DNA of 56,430 nt, taken from assembly GCA_016870215.1 (NCBI GenBank), contig VGCD01000012.1:1-56430 (forward strand), in the 5' to 3' direction. This stretch comes from Actinomycetota bacterium. GTDB lineage: Bacteria > Actinomycetota > Acidimicrobiia > Acidimicrobiales > Ilumatobacteraceae. Below, piece after piece: positions 26,243-36,379 of this stretch. The notes beneath the pieces are model-generated. The model did no database searches and had not been told where the DNA came from. It saw nothing but the letters and a program-made list of their open reading frames with translations. Position 1 is the stretch's first letter. Each line of letters begins with the position of its first letter. Made by a program: the position numbers and the translations under genes.

Positions 26243-27487
26243 ATGATGGACGACAACACAGATATCACAGTGACTGACAGCGTACCGCTGGTGACTTCGC
26301 CATCTCTGTCGTCCTCATCCGACGTCTGGCCAGCGCCACAAGTGCAACCATCTGGTGCTCACGGAAGTGATGCTGTCGATGATGTGTCGGTGTTGCGTCG
26401 TCGTTTGTGCCGAGAGCGATTCGCTATTCCGCTCGTCACGATCTCGTGGCTCATCATCCTCACAGTGGTCGTCAGTTCGGTCATTCGTATCGAGCGATGG
26501 GAAGTGGCACCTGGTGAGGCATTGACCGTGTCAGATCGCATCGACGTCAATGCGAAGGAAGGCGGCGAGAAGGCGCCAGAGCGATTCAAGCCGAAGAACA
26601 GAATTCGCTTCGTCACGGCTTTTGCTGGTCAGCTCACCGCACTTGATGCGTTCGTCGGTTGGATCGACCCACATGTGCAAGTCGACACTTTTGTCGAGCA
26701 TTTCGGTGAGCAAGATCCTGCAGATCAACGACAAATTGCATTCCAATCCATGTTCGGTGCACAGCAAGTTGCTGAATACGTTGCGTTCTCGCGTCTCGGA
26801 TACGACGCCACTTTCAGTCAGGGTGCCGCGGTGGTGGAAGAGCCACTGTGCCTTGAGAACCCCGACCCGTTGAGCGCATGCAAGGTGTTGAACGTCGGCG
26901 ACACCATCACGTCGCTCGACGGAAAGCCAGTCAACAAGCTGACGGATATTTCACCGATCATGGCGGCCCGTGCAGCAGGTGATGTCGTTGACATCACGGT
27001 TCAGCCCCGTGATGGAAGCAAGAAGCAGAACAAGAAGGTGAAGCTGATCGCCAATCCAGATGATGCCGCGCAAACCCTTGTTGGTTTCACGCCTGCCGAT
27101 ACCCGCACCGTTGACTTGCCCATCGAAGTCACCATCGCCACTTCTGACATCGGAGGTCCGTCGGCTGGTCTCGCGTTCACGTTGGCACTGCTTGACGAGT
27201 TGAGCCCCGGCGAATTGATGGGGAAGCGAAAGGTTGCCGCCACCGGAACCATCAATGAGGACGGTGAGGTAGGTGCCATCGGCGCACTCGTTCAAAAGGC
27301 AGTCGCGGTGCGTGATTCGGGCGCCACGGTGTTCCTCGTTCCGAAGGACCAGTCCGAGGATGAAATCAAGGCTGCAAAGAAGGCCGCAGGCTCTGGGGTG
27401 CGCATCGTTGCTGTGGGCACACTCGATGAGGCGCTGCACGTGCTTGATGAATTGGGTGGGGACCCGCTTCCACGCATCAATACCTGA
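26243..27487 (+). CDS. PDZ-Lon serine protease, YlbL family
   Basis: Membrane-anchored ATP-independent protease of 414 aa. A transmembrane helix lies at about 62-82, a PDZ-like region at about 195-280 (with GDTITSLDGKPVNKLTDI), and a Lon-type catalytic domain follows, with Ser307 in GGPSAGLAF and Lys352 in VGAIGALVQK forming the dyad. The frame is open about 300 bp further upstream, but ATG 26243 fits the family's short N-terminus. The order PDZ-Lon then (after one gene) UPF0182 resembles the neighbourhood conserved in mycobacteria. Confidence 0.9.
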   Translation: MMDDNTDITVTDSVPLVTSPSLSSSSDVWPAPQVQPSGAHGSDAVDDVSVLRRRLCRERFAIPLVTISWLIILTVVVSSVIRIERWEVAPGEALTVSDRIDVNAKEGGEKAPERFKPKNRIRFVTAFAGQLTALDAFVGWIDPHVQVDTFVEHFGEQDPADQRQIAFQSMFGAQQVAEYVAFSRLGYDATFSQGAAVVEEPLCLENPDPLSACKVLNVGDTITSLDGKPVNKLTDISPIMAARAAGDVVDITVQPRDGSKKQNKKVKLIANPDDAAQTLVGFTPADTRTVDLPIEVTIATSDIGGPSAGLAFTLALLDELSPGELMGKRKVAATGTINEDGEVGAIGALVQKAVAVRDSGATVFLVPKDQSEDEIKAAKKAAGSGVRIVAVGTLDEALHVLDELGGDPLPRINT

Positions 27488-27549
27488 CGCGGTGTAGCCC
27501 ACCGATTGCCACCATCGCGACTGTCCACAGCCGTACTCTTGTTGTACTC

Positions 27550-29613
27550 ATGGCCATTTCGTTCTCCCGCCCGGACCCGGCCTCTCCTGCAGCAGTGGGA
27601 TCGGCCACGTTCCCCGTCAATCGACGGGGATACGACCCTGCCGAAGTGCGCGACTTCCTGCGCATGGTGGCGGCCGAACTGGCCCGTTTGCAGGAGAGAG
27701 AGCGATTTCTCGAGAGCGAACTTCGCTCTCTGCAGACCAAAGGCATGTCATCGCCTGGTCGTCTTGACGAAGAGACCGTCACCACATTGTTGGGTGAAGA
27801 AGCAGCACGAGTGTTGTCGACAGCACGCGACGCAAGTGTGCAGATCCGCAACAGGGCTGAAGAGTCTGCAACGCGACTCGTTCGCGAGGCCGCAGAAGAC
27901 GCAGCGCGCATTCGCGAGTCCGCTCAGGTTGAATCCAACCGCATTCGAAATGATGCAAACAGCGACGCGGAATCAGAAGTGGAACTCGCGAAACAACAAG
28001 GCCGTGACATGGTCTTTGAAGCACGCGAATACCGCGAGAAGGTGTTGTCAGAACTCGCGCGTCGTCGTGACGCAGCACGCGCACAGATCGAACAGTTGTT
28101 GCATGGTCGCGATCGTTTGCTGAATGCATTCGAACGTGCGCGCATCGCATCTGAAGATGTCATCAATGGCCTTGAGGCTGCGCATGACGAACCTGAGATG
28201 TTGGTGAATCTCTCGCCAGCTACTGGCCCGTTGCCGGCGGTGTTGCTATCTCGTCAACCTGACCCGACAGCACCTGCACCGTTTGATCATGAAACCGCAG
28301 TCGAGGTTGTATCCGAGCCTGCAGTTGAAAATGCGGCGGTGGAAACTGCTGAGGACTCGATTGAGGTGTTCGATGTCGAAGAGCACATCGTCGAAGAACC
28401 CATAGAAGTTGTGCCCGTCACAGAACTCGATTCGACTGCATCTGAAAGCAACGTTCCGTTTTACGACCACGCACTGAGCGATTCAGAGTTGCATGCCGTT
28501 GAGGATGCGGCGGTGCACCCTGAGGTGTCGAATCTGTCGAACATGCATCCGTCTTTGATGGATGGGAAAGATGCTTCTGAATCATCTGACGAAACTGGTC
28601 CCTTGGCGACGGTTGTGTCCTTGTTCGACGGACGTCGCAGCAAGAAAACGAAGAATGTTGAGCCGAGCACCGAAGAACCACACGAAGTGCCGACAGTTGA
28701 AGCTCCGGTGATTGAGCCAGTGGCTGACGTCGTGGTGGCACCGGTGGAATCCGACAATGGCACTTCTCCGAATCAGCAACTGAGCAAAACCGCAGTTGAC
28801 GACATCTTCAAGCGGCTGCGAGCCTCATCGCCCGCATCTGTCACGAAGGCTGTCGAGAAGAAGAAATCGGCTGAATCGTCTGGGGCCTCGGCAGAACCCG
28901 CAATGGCGCCGAGTGCCCGTAAGCCGCTTGCAGTGACATCCGTTGTTGAACCAGAGAAGTTCATTCATCGCGATGAAGTGCTCTCACCAATCATCGAGAC
29001 ATTGGCAAAGAAAATCAAACGAGTGCTGGCCGACGAGCAGAACGCAATCCTCGAAGTGTTGGAAAGCAAGAAGCGCAAGATTGATGTCGATGTGCTGCTT
29101 GGAAGCGAAAAGACGCACATTGCACGTCACACCGATGCATTGACAGACGCGGTGATGAAGGCCGCGATGGAAGGTGCTAAGACCACGAAGACTGCGCGTG
29201 GTTCAGTGAAGCGAGTCACGCCGGCTGCAGTGATGTCTGCGATGGGAGATGTGCTCGAAGAACACCTCGTGTCGTCGATGCGCGCAAAGCTTGAATCAAT
29301 CCTGTCTGACTGTGATGGCGATCGCAAAGCAATTTCTGAAGGTGTTCGCAATACTTATCGTGAATGGAAGATGCAGCGAGCAGACGATGCTGCAGCAGAT
29401 ATTGCGTGCGCATCTTTCGTGCGCGGAAGCGTCGAATCGCTCGAACCAGGTACAAAAGTATGTTGGATGGTCGACCCGAACGGGCCGGCATGTCCGGACG
29501 CTGAAGATAATTCATTGGCAGGACCATCTATGTGTGGAGAGCCTTTCCCAACGGGTCACACAATGCCACCAGCACATGTCGGCTGCCGTTGCATCATTAG
29601 CCCTGCGCACTAG
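27550..29613 (+). CDS. DivIVA-domain protein with phage head-morphogenesis-like C-terminus
   Basis: 687 aa, unusual layout. Residues about 15-60 are a DivIVA/Wag31-type domain (NRRGYDPAEVRDFLRMVA). A coiled coil follows (about 60-210, rich in Glu, Arg and Ala), then a long acidic low-complexity stretch (about 235-430), a helical region (about 470-630), and a C-terminal Cys/His cluster: C638, C648, C662, H670, H676, C679 and C681, ending PPAHVGCRC. That ending resembles phage Mu gpF/SPP1 gp7-type head proteins. DivIVA domains target curved or polar membranes. The role of the tail is unknown. Confidence 0.78.
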   Translation: MAISFSRPDPASPAAVGSATFPVNRRGYDPAEVRDFLRMVAAELARLQERERFLESELRSLQTKGMSSPGRLDEETVTTLLGEEAARVLSTARDASVQIRNRAEESATRLVREAAEDAARIRESAQVESNRIRNDANSDAESEVELAKQQGRDMVFEAREYREKVLSELARRRDAARAQIEQLLHGRDRLLNAFERARIASEDVINGLEAAHDEPEMLVNLSPATGPLPAVLLSRQPDPTAPAPFDHETAVEVVSEPAVENAAVETAEDSIEVFDVEEHIVEEPIEVVPVTELDSTASESNVPFYDHALSDSELHAVEDAAVHPEVSNLSNMHPSLMDGKDASESSDETGPLATVVSLFDGRRSKKTKNVEPSTEEPHEVPTVEAPVIEPVADVVVAPVESDNGTSPNQQLSKTAVDDIFKRLRASSPASVTKAVEKKKSAESSGASAEPAMAPSARKPLAVTSVVEPEKFIHRDEVLSPIIETLAKKIKRVLADEQNAILEVLESKKRKIDVDVLLGSEKTHIARHTDALTDAVMKAAMEGAKTTKTARGSVKRVTPAAVMSAMGDVLEEHLVSSMRAKLESILSDCDGDRKAISEGVRNTYREWKMQRADDAAADIACASFVRGSVESLEPGTKVCWMVDPNGPACPDAEDNSLAGPSMCGEPFPTGHTMPPAHVGCRCIISPAH

Positions 29614-29627
29614 TAACGTCAGCTCGA

Positions 29628-32585
29628 GTGCGCAACCCCTCTGATCTCCCCCCGAGCGGACCTGGCGGACAACCGCCCTTCCGCATTCCGCAGTTGAAGT
29701 TCGGCCGACCAAGCAAAGGTCGGTTTCTTGTTTCCATCATCGTTGGGCTGTTGCTCGTACTGGCCTTCAGTGCGCGCAGTCTGTCCACGTTTTTCGTGAA
29801 CATTCTCTGGTTCCGCGGACTTGGCCAAAGCGATGTCTACTTCGGCGTTCTCAGCGCAAAGGTGCAGCTGGTTGCGGTCTTTACGTTGGGCTTTGCGATC
29901 GTCGCGTGGATCAACCTGTTCATTACTGATCGGCTAGCTCCGCTCGTGCTGCCACACACATCGGAAGACCGAGCCATTCTGCGTGTGCAACAGGCAATCA
30001 GTAAACGTCGCGGCACGATTCGCGCCGGCGTTGCTCTTGGGCTCGGGTTGATTGCCGGATTGCCGGCGGCCACGCAATGGCAAGAATGGATTTTGTTCCG
30101 TCATCGTCAAGCGTTCGCTGATGGCGACCCACAATTCAAAGCAAACGTGGGTTTCTACATCTTCCGTTTGCCCTTCGCAGAGTTCGTCGTGAACTGGGCA
30201 TTTGGTGCGCTCATCTTCATCGTTCTGCTCGTGTTGTTCGCGCATTTCATCAATGGTGGAATTCGCCCTCAGGCACGCACGAACCGGATGACACCTCAGT
30301 CCAAGGTGCACATATCAGTGTTGTTGGCAGCTGCGGCGTTGTTACGTGCTACCGGTTACTGGTTGGCACGCTTCGACCTCACACGCTCACAGCGAGGTGT
30401 GGTGCAGGGTGCTTTGTACACCGACGTGAACGCACAACTTCCTGCCATCAACCTCATGATTCTCGTGTCGGTGGCCGTAGCTGCTCTTCTGCTGTGGAAC
30501 GTGCGTCAACGCGGATGGCGAATTCCTGTACTTGCTGTTGGCTTGTGGGTGGTCGTAGCAGTCACAGCGGGCACTTTGTACCCGACGCTCGTTCAACGTT
30601 TTGTGGTGCAGCCCAACGTGAGCACTCGCGAGTTGCCATTTATCGAGCGGAATATCGGCGCCACGAAAGCAGCACTTGGCCTCGAGAATGTCGAACGGAA
30701 GCAGATTTCCTTTGGCGAAGTCAACATTGAAGAGGCAAAGGCCAACGACCTTCCGCTGCGCGATGTTCGCCAGCTCGACGCTGTGCAAATGCGCAATCGC
30801 TTCGGTCTTGACCAAGGATTGACCTCGTTCTATGCGGTTCGCGACCTCGACGTCGACAGGTATTCGATTGACGGACGCATGCAGCAGGTGATGGTTGCAT
30901 CTCGCGAGCTGAATACCGCCGGCATTCCGAACAGAACTTGGGTGTCGCGACATCTCATCTACACGCACGGTTGTGGTGTCATCGCGGCTCCAGCGAGCAT
31001 GGTTACTTCTGACGGTCGACCCTCGTACGTCGACTTGAAGGTGACAAAACCGCAGCTGTACTTCGGAGACCAACTCGATGGATACAGCGTGGTGAACACC
31101 GACCAAGATGAACAAGCGTGCCCAAGCACAACAGCTGGTGAGTACACCGGTGAGCGGGGAGTGCGTGTCGACAGCGTGCTACGCCGTTTGGCTCTCGCCA
31201 TCAACTTCGGCGAATACAACCTGTTCGGGTCACGCCTCATCACCGAAGATTCTCAACTGCTCTGGGTGCGTGATGTGCGTGAGCGCGTACAGAAAATTGC
31301 GCCATTCCTGCACTTCGACAGTGATCCGTACCCAGTGGTGGTGAAGGGTGAAGTGAAGTGGATCATTGATGCCTACACCACTACAGATCGTTACCCGTAC
31401 GCACAAAACGCAAACACTGGTCAGCTAACAGCAAATAGCGGGCTAGCTCATTCATTTAATTACGTGCGTAACAGCGTGAAAGCTGTTGTTGACGCATACT
31501 CGGGTGATGTCACCATGTACGTGGTCGACACCAAAGACCCCATCATTCGCGCATGGCGCTCTGCGTTCCCGAAGTTGTTCACTCCAAAGAGTGAAGCGCC
31601 AGAAGAGCTGGTAGCCCACTTCCGTTACCCGGAAGACCTGTTCCGCGTGCAATCGAATGTGTTTGGTAAGTATCAATTCGACGAAGCGAATTTGTTCTTC
31701 AACCGAGATGCGGCATGGAGCGTGGCCCAAGCGCCGCCAAGCGAACCCGAGGGTGCGACCTCGGCGCCAGCTGTTGCGACAGGGCCAGGCACATTGCAAG
31801 TTGACTCAGTCGATGTTGCTGATGCCAACGTGCTTCGCTTCACGCCGTACTACACCATCTTCCACGCACCAGATGGAAGTGGCGATGCGGGAACCTTCTC
31901 GATGTTGCGGCCGTATGTTCCGTTCTCCTCTGATGACAGTCGTAAAGAATTGCGCGCCATGATGGTGGTGTCATCTGATCCCGACACGTACGGAAAGATC
32001 ACTGTCTACGAAATGTCAACACCTCTGCCGCCAGGTCCCGCAACAATTGCAGCTGAGTTTGAAAGTGACCCTGTGGTCAGTGAAATCATCACTCCGCTCG
32101 ACCTGCGCGGAAGTCGCGTCACTTATGGCGACCTGCAGATCGTTCCGATTGCCAAGGGAGTCGTGTACCTGCGCCCGATGTTCGTGCAACCGCAAGACGC
32201 CGATGCCAAGCAAGTGTTCGTGCGCAAAATTCTCGGTTGGTACAACGGTCGCACAGTGATCGCAGACAGCGTGACTCAAGCAGTGTCGCGACTGTTGCCA
32301 GGCTTCACCACGAATTTGGGTGACCGGGTTGGTTCAGCAACGTCTGCATCGACTGTTCCCGCGACGACAATTCCAGAGGGAAGTGCGCCGTCGCCGTCGA
32401 CTACCGCACCGATGTCCACCTCTGAGAACGGGTCTCCACGACAACTACTCGCCAAGGCGGATGAGTTGTTTGCGGAAGCTGATGCTGCACTCGCCCAGAC
32501 GCCACCAGACTTCGCCACCTACCAGGCCAAGCAAAGTCAGGCACGAGACTTGGTACAGCGGGCCCTGCAATTGTTGAACGGCTAA
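29628..32585 (+). CDS. UPF0182 family large membrane protein
   Basis: 985 aa starting at GTG 29628, 15 bp after the DivIVA-like gene. The first 330 residues hold about seven transmembrane helices (for example LVSIIVGLLLVLAFSAR); the following extracytoplasmic part contains family segments such as PFIERNIGATKAALGL and HLIYTHGCGVIAAP. The last 100 residues include a Thr/Ser/Pro-rich stretch and a helical tail. Function of UPF0182 is unknown; it is widespread in actinobacteria beside PDZ-Lon proteases. Confidence 0.93.
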   Translation: MRNPSDLPPSGPGGQPPFRIPQLKFGRPSKGRFLVSIIVGLLLVLAFSARSLSTFFVNILWFRGLGQSDVYFGVLSAKVQLVAVFTLGFAIVAWINLFITDRLAPLVLPHTSEDRAILRVQQAISKRRGTIRAGVALGLGLIAGLPAATQWQEWILFRHRQAFADGDPQFKANVGFYIFRLPFAEFVVNWAFGALIFIVLLVLFAHFINGGIRPQARTNRMTPQSKVHISVLLAAAALLRATGYWLARFDLTRSQRGVVQGALYTDVNAQLPAINLMILVSVAVAALLLWNVRQRGWRIPVLAVGLWVVVAVTAGTLYPTLVQRFVVQPNVSTRELPFIERNIGATKAALGLENVERKQISFGEVNIEEAKANDLPLRDVRQLDAVQMRNRFGLDQGLTSFYAVRDLDVDRYSIDGRMQQVMVASRELNTAGIPNRTWVSRHLIYTHGCGVIAAPASMVTSDGRPSYVDLKVTKPQLYFGDQLDGYSVVNTDQDEQACPSTTAGEYTGERGVRVDSVLRRLALAINFGEYNLFGSRLITEDSQLLWVRDVRERVQKIAPFLHFDSDPYPVVVKGEVKWIIDAYTTTDRYPYAQNANTGQLTANSGLAHSFNYVRNSVKAVVDAYSGDVTMYVVDTKDPIIRAWRSAFPKLFTPKSEAPEELVAHFRYPEDLFRVQSNVFGKYQFDEANLFFNRDAAWSVAQAPPSEPEGATSAPAVATGPGTLQVDSVDVADANVLRFTPYYTIFHAPDGSGDAGTFSMLRPYVPFSSDDSRKELRAMMVVSSDPDTYGKITVYEMSTPLPPGPATIAAEFESDPVVSEIITPLDLRGSRVTYGDLQIVPIAKGVVYLRPMFVQPQDADAKQVFVRKILGWYNGRTVIADSVTQAVSRLLPGFTTNLGDRVGSATSASTVPATTIPEGSAPSPSTTAPMSTSENGSPRQLLAKADELFAEADAALAQTPPDFATYQAKQSQARDLVQRALQLLNG

Positions 32586-32590
32586 GCGTC

Positions 32591-32995
32591 CTAGCCGCGG
32601 TTTTGGCGGCGAATCTCTTCAGCGAGTCCGGCAAGATCTTGACGGAAAGCAATTTCGTAGCGCGCCTGTTCACTTGCAAGTCGTACTTGGGAAGCGCGAA
32701 TCTGTTCGATAGTGGCACTCATGTCGTCTTCTGACGAGTGCGACAAGTTCTCGATGTCACTTCCAAGTTCGTGAAGTTGGCGGGACAATTCGGAACCCAA
32801 ATTGCTGACTGATGTCTCGATTGAACTGACGCGAGCAAGAAGTGCAGATGTGGTTCCGGTGGCAGATGCGACGTCGGAGACCTGTTGTGTGAGTTGTTGT
32901 CGCAAGGACTCGATTTCGGCGGTGAGAGCAGCAAGCGATGCAGCCATTTGCTCCCGTTCGCGTTTTCTGCGTCCCATTGTGTCTGCCAAATTCAT
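32591..32995 (-). CDS. Small coiled-coil protein
   Basis: 134-aa, almost wholly helical protein with heptads (LAALTAEIESLRQQLTQQ and IETSVSNLGSELSRQLHEL) and a basic start (GRRKREREQ). The frame continues upstream through the tRNA gene, which is an artefact; ATG 32995 or ATG 32977 are realistic starts. It is convergent with UPF0182 and divergent from tRNA-fMet. No family recognised. Confidence 0.65.
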   Translation of the reverse strand: MNLADTMGRRKREREQMAASLAALTAEIESLRQQLTQQVSDVASATGTTSALLARVSSIETSVSNLGSELSRQLHELGSDIENLSHSSEDDMSATIEQIRASQVRLASEQARYEIAFRQDLAGLAEEIRRQNRG

Positions 32996-33053
32996 CGAGG
33001 TGGCAGGTTGTGTACCTGCACTGTCGCTCGCTACGGTAGTGCTCCTACTACGA

Positions 33054-33127
<74 letters not shown>

Positions 33128-33161
33128 CTATTGGATCCGTCGCAGATCTAGCGTCGTCTCC

Positions 33162-33785
33162 GTGACATTGCTTGAAGTTCTCGGCGTCATCGCCTTTGCA
33201 TTGTCGGGCGGCGCAGTTGCTGTCCGATCCGGTATGGACTGGCTCGGAGTCATCGTGCTTGCGATTGTCAGTTCGGTAGGCGGCGGAACTTTGCGCGACG
33301 TCCTTCTTGGCAACACACCTGTGTGGTGGGTGAACGAGTCGTCGCCCATCGCTCTCGCGGTGGCGGTCGCCATTGTCGTCATCGCTGTCGGACATCGTGT
33401 GCCTCATGTGTCGCTCGATTCGCCACGCGCAGTTCTCATCGCAGACGCAGGCGGTCTTGCGGCGTTCTCAGTCAGTGGTGCGTTGGCCGCACATGCTGCT
33501 GGTCTTCCGGCATGGAGCGCAGTGGTGTTCGGAGTGATGACTGGTGCTGGCGGAGGAGTGATTCGTGATCTGCTCGCGACGCGACGCCCGCTCATCTTCG
33601 GTGGGCAGATTTATGCAATTGCAGCGTTGGCAGGTTCGGCGACGACAGTTCTTTTTGCCGAGATTGAGAGCCCCGTTGAAGTCACACGGTGGGCCGGTGT
33701 CGCAGTCACCTTCGCGATGCGATTAGTAGCGATGAAAGTGAATTGGCAGTTGCCCTCGTTCGACGCGATGGCAGACGACGAGTAG
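33162..33785 (+). CDS. TRIC-type/UPF0126 cation channel membrane protein
   Basis: 207-aa membrane protein with seven hydrophobic segments in two repeats. Each repeat carries the family motif: SSVGGGTLRDVLLGNTPVWW near residue 46 and TGAGGGVIRDLLATRRPLIF near residue 128. These GGGxxRD segments define the prokaryotic trimeric intracellular cation channel family, thought to conduct K+ or Na+. It starts at GTG 33162. It is alone in its direction between the tRNA and a convergent MFS gene. Confidence 0.92.
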   Translation: MTLLEVLGVIAFALSGGAVAVRSGMDWLGVIVLAIVSSVGGGTLRDVLLGNTPVWWVNESSPIALAVAVAIVVIAVGHRVPHVSLDSPRAVLIADAGGLAAFSVSGALAAHAAGLPAWSAVVFGVMTGAGGGVIRDLLATRRPLIFGGQIYAIAALAGSATTVLFAEIESPVEVTRWAGVAVTFAMRLVAMKVNWQLPSFDAMADDE

Positions 33786-33800
33786 TTCTGAATCGTCGAA

Positions 33801-35237
33801 TTAACTGGTGCGTCGTTGATGGGCCAGCAGTGCCGCGAGAATGGCGGCCACGGCTCCGCACAATCCCGAGGCAATGAAGATTCGGTCAAAGTGTCCGACT
33901 GTTGTTTGCCCAACCGTGTCGCCAAGAAGAACTGCAGCAATTGCCACACCGAGAGCCGTGCTCATTCGTTGGATGGTTTGGTTCAACCCGCTCGCAGCTG
34001 CGTATTGGTTCGCAGAAACCTCCGCCACGACACCGGCGTAAAGGCATGGCCACGCAACTCCCGATCCGATTCCAGTCAGAAGTATCGACGGCAACCACAC
34101 ACCAAGAATGTTTGGCTCATCGCCCGCAACAAAAAACATGATGAGCGCGCCAGCTGTGAAGAACACGCCACCTGGAATGAGGAGCGTCTGTGTTCCGCGT
34201 GTGCGGAGGAGTCGCGCGGTGATGGGGGCCATGATTGCGCCACACAACGCGAGTGGTGTGAGAAGAACGCCGGCATCGCGAGCGCTGTAGTCCCACACAT
34301 CGGTGAGAAAAAGTACATACCCAAAGAACACGATGAAGAAGCCAGTTCCGAACACGAGTGTGCCGACATTCGATGAACGGAAAGTCGCAAACTTGAAGAG
34401 TGAGAGGTCGAAAATGGGGAATTCTCGGTTGCGACTGCGCTGCACCAAGTACGCGATGAATACGGCGCCGAGAAGGATTCCGAGAATCACGCGCGGATCA
34501 CTCCAGCCCCACGGACGACTTTGCACGAGGCCACCGATGATCAGGCTCATTGACACCATGATGAGTGCAGCACCGGGAATGTCAGGGCGGGCATCGATCA
34601 TTGCGCGCCGGTCTTCCTTCACAAATTTCAAAATGAGCAACATGCCGATGCTGCCGCTTGGTGCCATCGCAAAAAATGCCCAGCGCCAACCGCCGGCATC
34701 AACCAAGAAACCACCGAGAGATGGGCCCAACGCCGCAGCTATCTGCCCGGCGGCGGTGTAACCCGTCACGGCAGTTGCCCGATGTGAGTCGGGAAATGCT
34801 GCCACCAACAAAGCAATGCCAGCAGGCGTGGATAGAGCAGAACCAAACGCTTGGAATACTCGCGCGACAAGCAACAAAGGAATGTTCGGTGCAAGTCCGC
34901 AGCCGAGCGCAGATACCGCGAAGAGTCCGGCACCAACCAGCAACATGCGTCGTGGTCCGTATTTGGTGACGATTACGCCACTGACAATCAGTGATGCACC
35001 AGCCATGATCGTGTACAGATTGATCACCCACGACAGTGTCGATGTACTGATGGTGGGGAAGTCGTCGCGGATGCTGGGGAATGCAACATTCGTTATCGAG
35101 AGCGCCAACCCGGACTGGGACATACAGAGTGCGCTCGCAAAGAGTACCACCCATGCCTCACGGGGGACTGATTTCGACGACTCTGGCACGTTGTCGACAC
35201 TATGTTGAGTGGGTGGCTCGTTCTGACCATTCGACAT
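33801..35237 (-). CDS. MFS drug/multidrug exporter, DHA2 (14-helix) family
   Basis: 478-aa exporter of the EmrB/QacA type. Visible: the first helix GLALSITNVAFPSI, the motif-A segment VTKYGPRRMLLVGAGLFA, and motif C as ALSTPAGIALLVAAF with GYTAAGQIAAALGPSLGGFL. Fourteen hydrophobic segments can be counted. ATG 35237 is chosen; a GTG at 35252 is also in frame. Its 5' end lies against or overlaps the divergent FMN dehydrogenase gene. Substrate unknown. Confidence 0.9.
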   Translation of the reverse strand: MSNGQNEPPTQHSVDNVPESSKSVPREAWVVLFASALCMSQSGLALSITNVAFPSIRDDFPTISTSTLSWVINLYTIMAGASLIVSGVIVTKYGPRRMLLVGAGLFAVSALGCGLAPNIPLLLVARVFQAFGSALSTPAGIALLVAAFPDSHRATAVTGYTAAGQIAAALGPSLGGFLVDAGGWRWAFFAMAPSGSIGMLLILKFVKEDRRAMIDARPDIPGAALIMVSMSLIIGGLVQSRPWGWSDPRVILGILLGAVFIAYLVQRSRNREFPIFDLSLFKFATFRSSNVGTLVFGTGFFIVFFGYVLFLTDVWDYSARDAGVLLTPLALCGAIMAPITARLLRTRGTQTLLIPGGVFFTAGALIMFFVAGDEPNILGVWLPSILLTGIGSGVAWPCLYAGVVAEVSANQYAAASGLNQTIQRMSTALGVAIAAVLLGDTVGQTTVGHFDRIFIASGLCGAVAAILAALLAHQRRTS

Positions 35238-36379
35238 TGCATCGTCGCGCACAATTTCTGAGTATCGATGACGCCCGCGAACGTGCGAGGCGGCACTTGC
35301 CCCGCATGGTGTTTGACTACGTGGACGGTGGGTCTGGTGCTGAAATCACCATGAATGCAAACAGGGCTGCATTCGATGAAGTCACTTTCCGACCACGTAT
35401 GGGCGAGCCACCAGCATCTATCTCCCTAAATATCACTGTTCTCGGACAAGAGCTACGTAGTCCGTTGCTGTTTGCGCCGTGCGGTCTGATGGGAACCATA
35501 CATCCCGATGCTGAGTCCGGCACAGTGCGCGTAGCCGAGGCAAAGGGCACTATTGCTGCCATCAGCTCGTACTCGAGCAAGTCGCTCGAACACATTGCGG
35601 CAGCGTCATCGGCGACGAAATGGTTCCAGTTGTATTTCCTCGGTGGTCGTGCCGGAGCGATGAGTCTGGTCGAACGTGCCGAGGCCTGTGGTTACGGCGC
35701 CATTGTGCTCACACTCGACACGAACGTTCCGGCAAGCCGCGAGCGCGACACACGTAACCGTGTGATTTTTCCGCTCGCGTTGAATCTCACCAGTATCAAG
35801 CGCTTTGGCCCGATGTCGCTTGCTCGACCACTTTGGCTGTGGCGTTTCTTGCGCGCCGGAATGCCGTTTCACGTGGCAAACGTGATCGAAGCACGAACCC
35901 TCTCTGAGGTTGACACTCATGCATCGATCTTTAACAGTCCGCCCGGATGGAACGATGTCGAATGGATTCGGCAACGGTTCAGCGGCAAAGTGGTGGTGAA
36001 GGGAATACTCACTGGTGAAGATGCGCGTCGCGCAGTAGAAGTTGGCGCTGATGCCATCATTGTGTCGAATCATGGCGGTCGACAACTAGACGGTGCACCT
36101 GCGACATTGCGAGCGCTTCCAGAAGTTGTTGAAGCGGTCGGTGGACGGGTTGAGGTGTACATGGACGGCGGTATTCGCCGAGGCTCAGACATTGCGAAAG
36201 CGATGGCACTCGGAGCTCGCGCAGTCTTCATCGGACGTCCTTACCTTTATGGTCTTGCCCTTGCAGGCGACACCGGTGTCGTAGCGGTTCACGACATGTT
36301 GACGGCACAATTGACTGAGACGATGCATTTGCTTGGTTGCGATGACGTGCGCAAGCTTGACTCGTCGTGGTTGTGGTGA
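35213..36379 (+). CDS. FMN-dependent alpha-hydroxy-acid dehydrogenase (LldD-like)
   Basis: TIM-barrel flavoprotein oxidising lactate or another 2-hydroxy acid. Typical elements: the N-terminal ARRHLPRMVFDYVDGGSG; the central KWFQLYF; VVVKGILTGEDA with the FMN-binding Lys; the catalytic VSNHGGRQLDGAP with His and Arg; and DGGIRRGSDIAKAMALGA with IGRPYLYGL for the phosphate. GTG 35213 gives 388 aa but overlaps the divergent MFS gene by about 25 bp; TTG 35237 is the alternative. The next gene overlaps its stop by four bases. Confidence 0.9.
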   Translation: MARSDHSTLHRRAQFLSIDDARERARRHLPRMVFDYVDGGSGAEITMNANRAAFDEVTFRPRMGEPPASISLNITVLGQELRSPLLFAPCGLMGTIHPDAESGTVRVAEAKGTIAAISSYSSKSLEHIAAASSATKWFQLYFLGGRAGAMSLVERAEACGYGAIVLTLDTNVPASRERDTRNRVIFPLALNLTSIKRFGPMSLARPLWLWRFLRAGMPFHVANVIEARTLSEVDTHASIFNSPPGWNDVEWIRQRFSGKVVVKGILTGEDARRAVEVGADAIIVSNHGGRQLDGAPATLRALPEVVEAVGGRVEVYMDGGIRRGSDIAKAMALGARAVFIGRPYLYGLALAGDTGVVAVHDMLTAQLTETMHLLGCDDVRKLDSSWLW

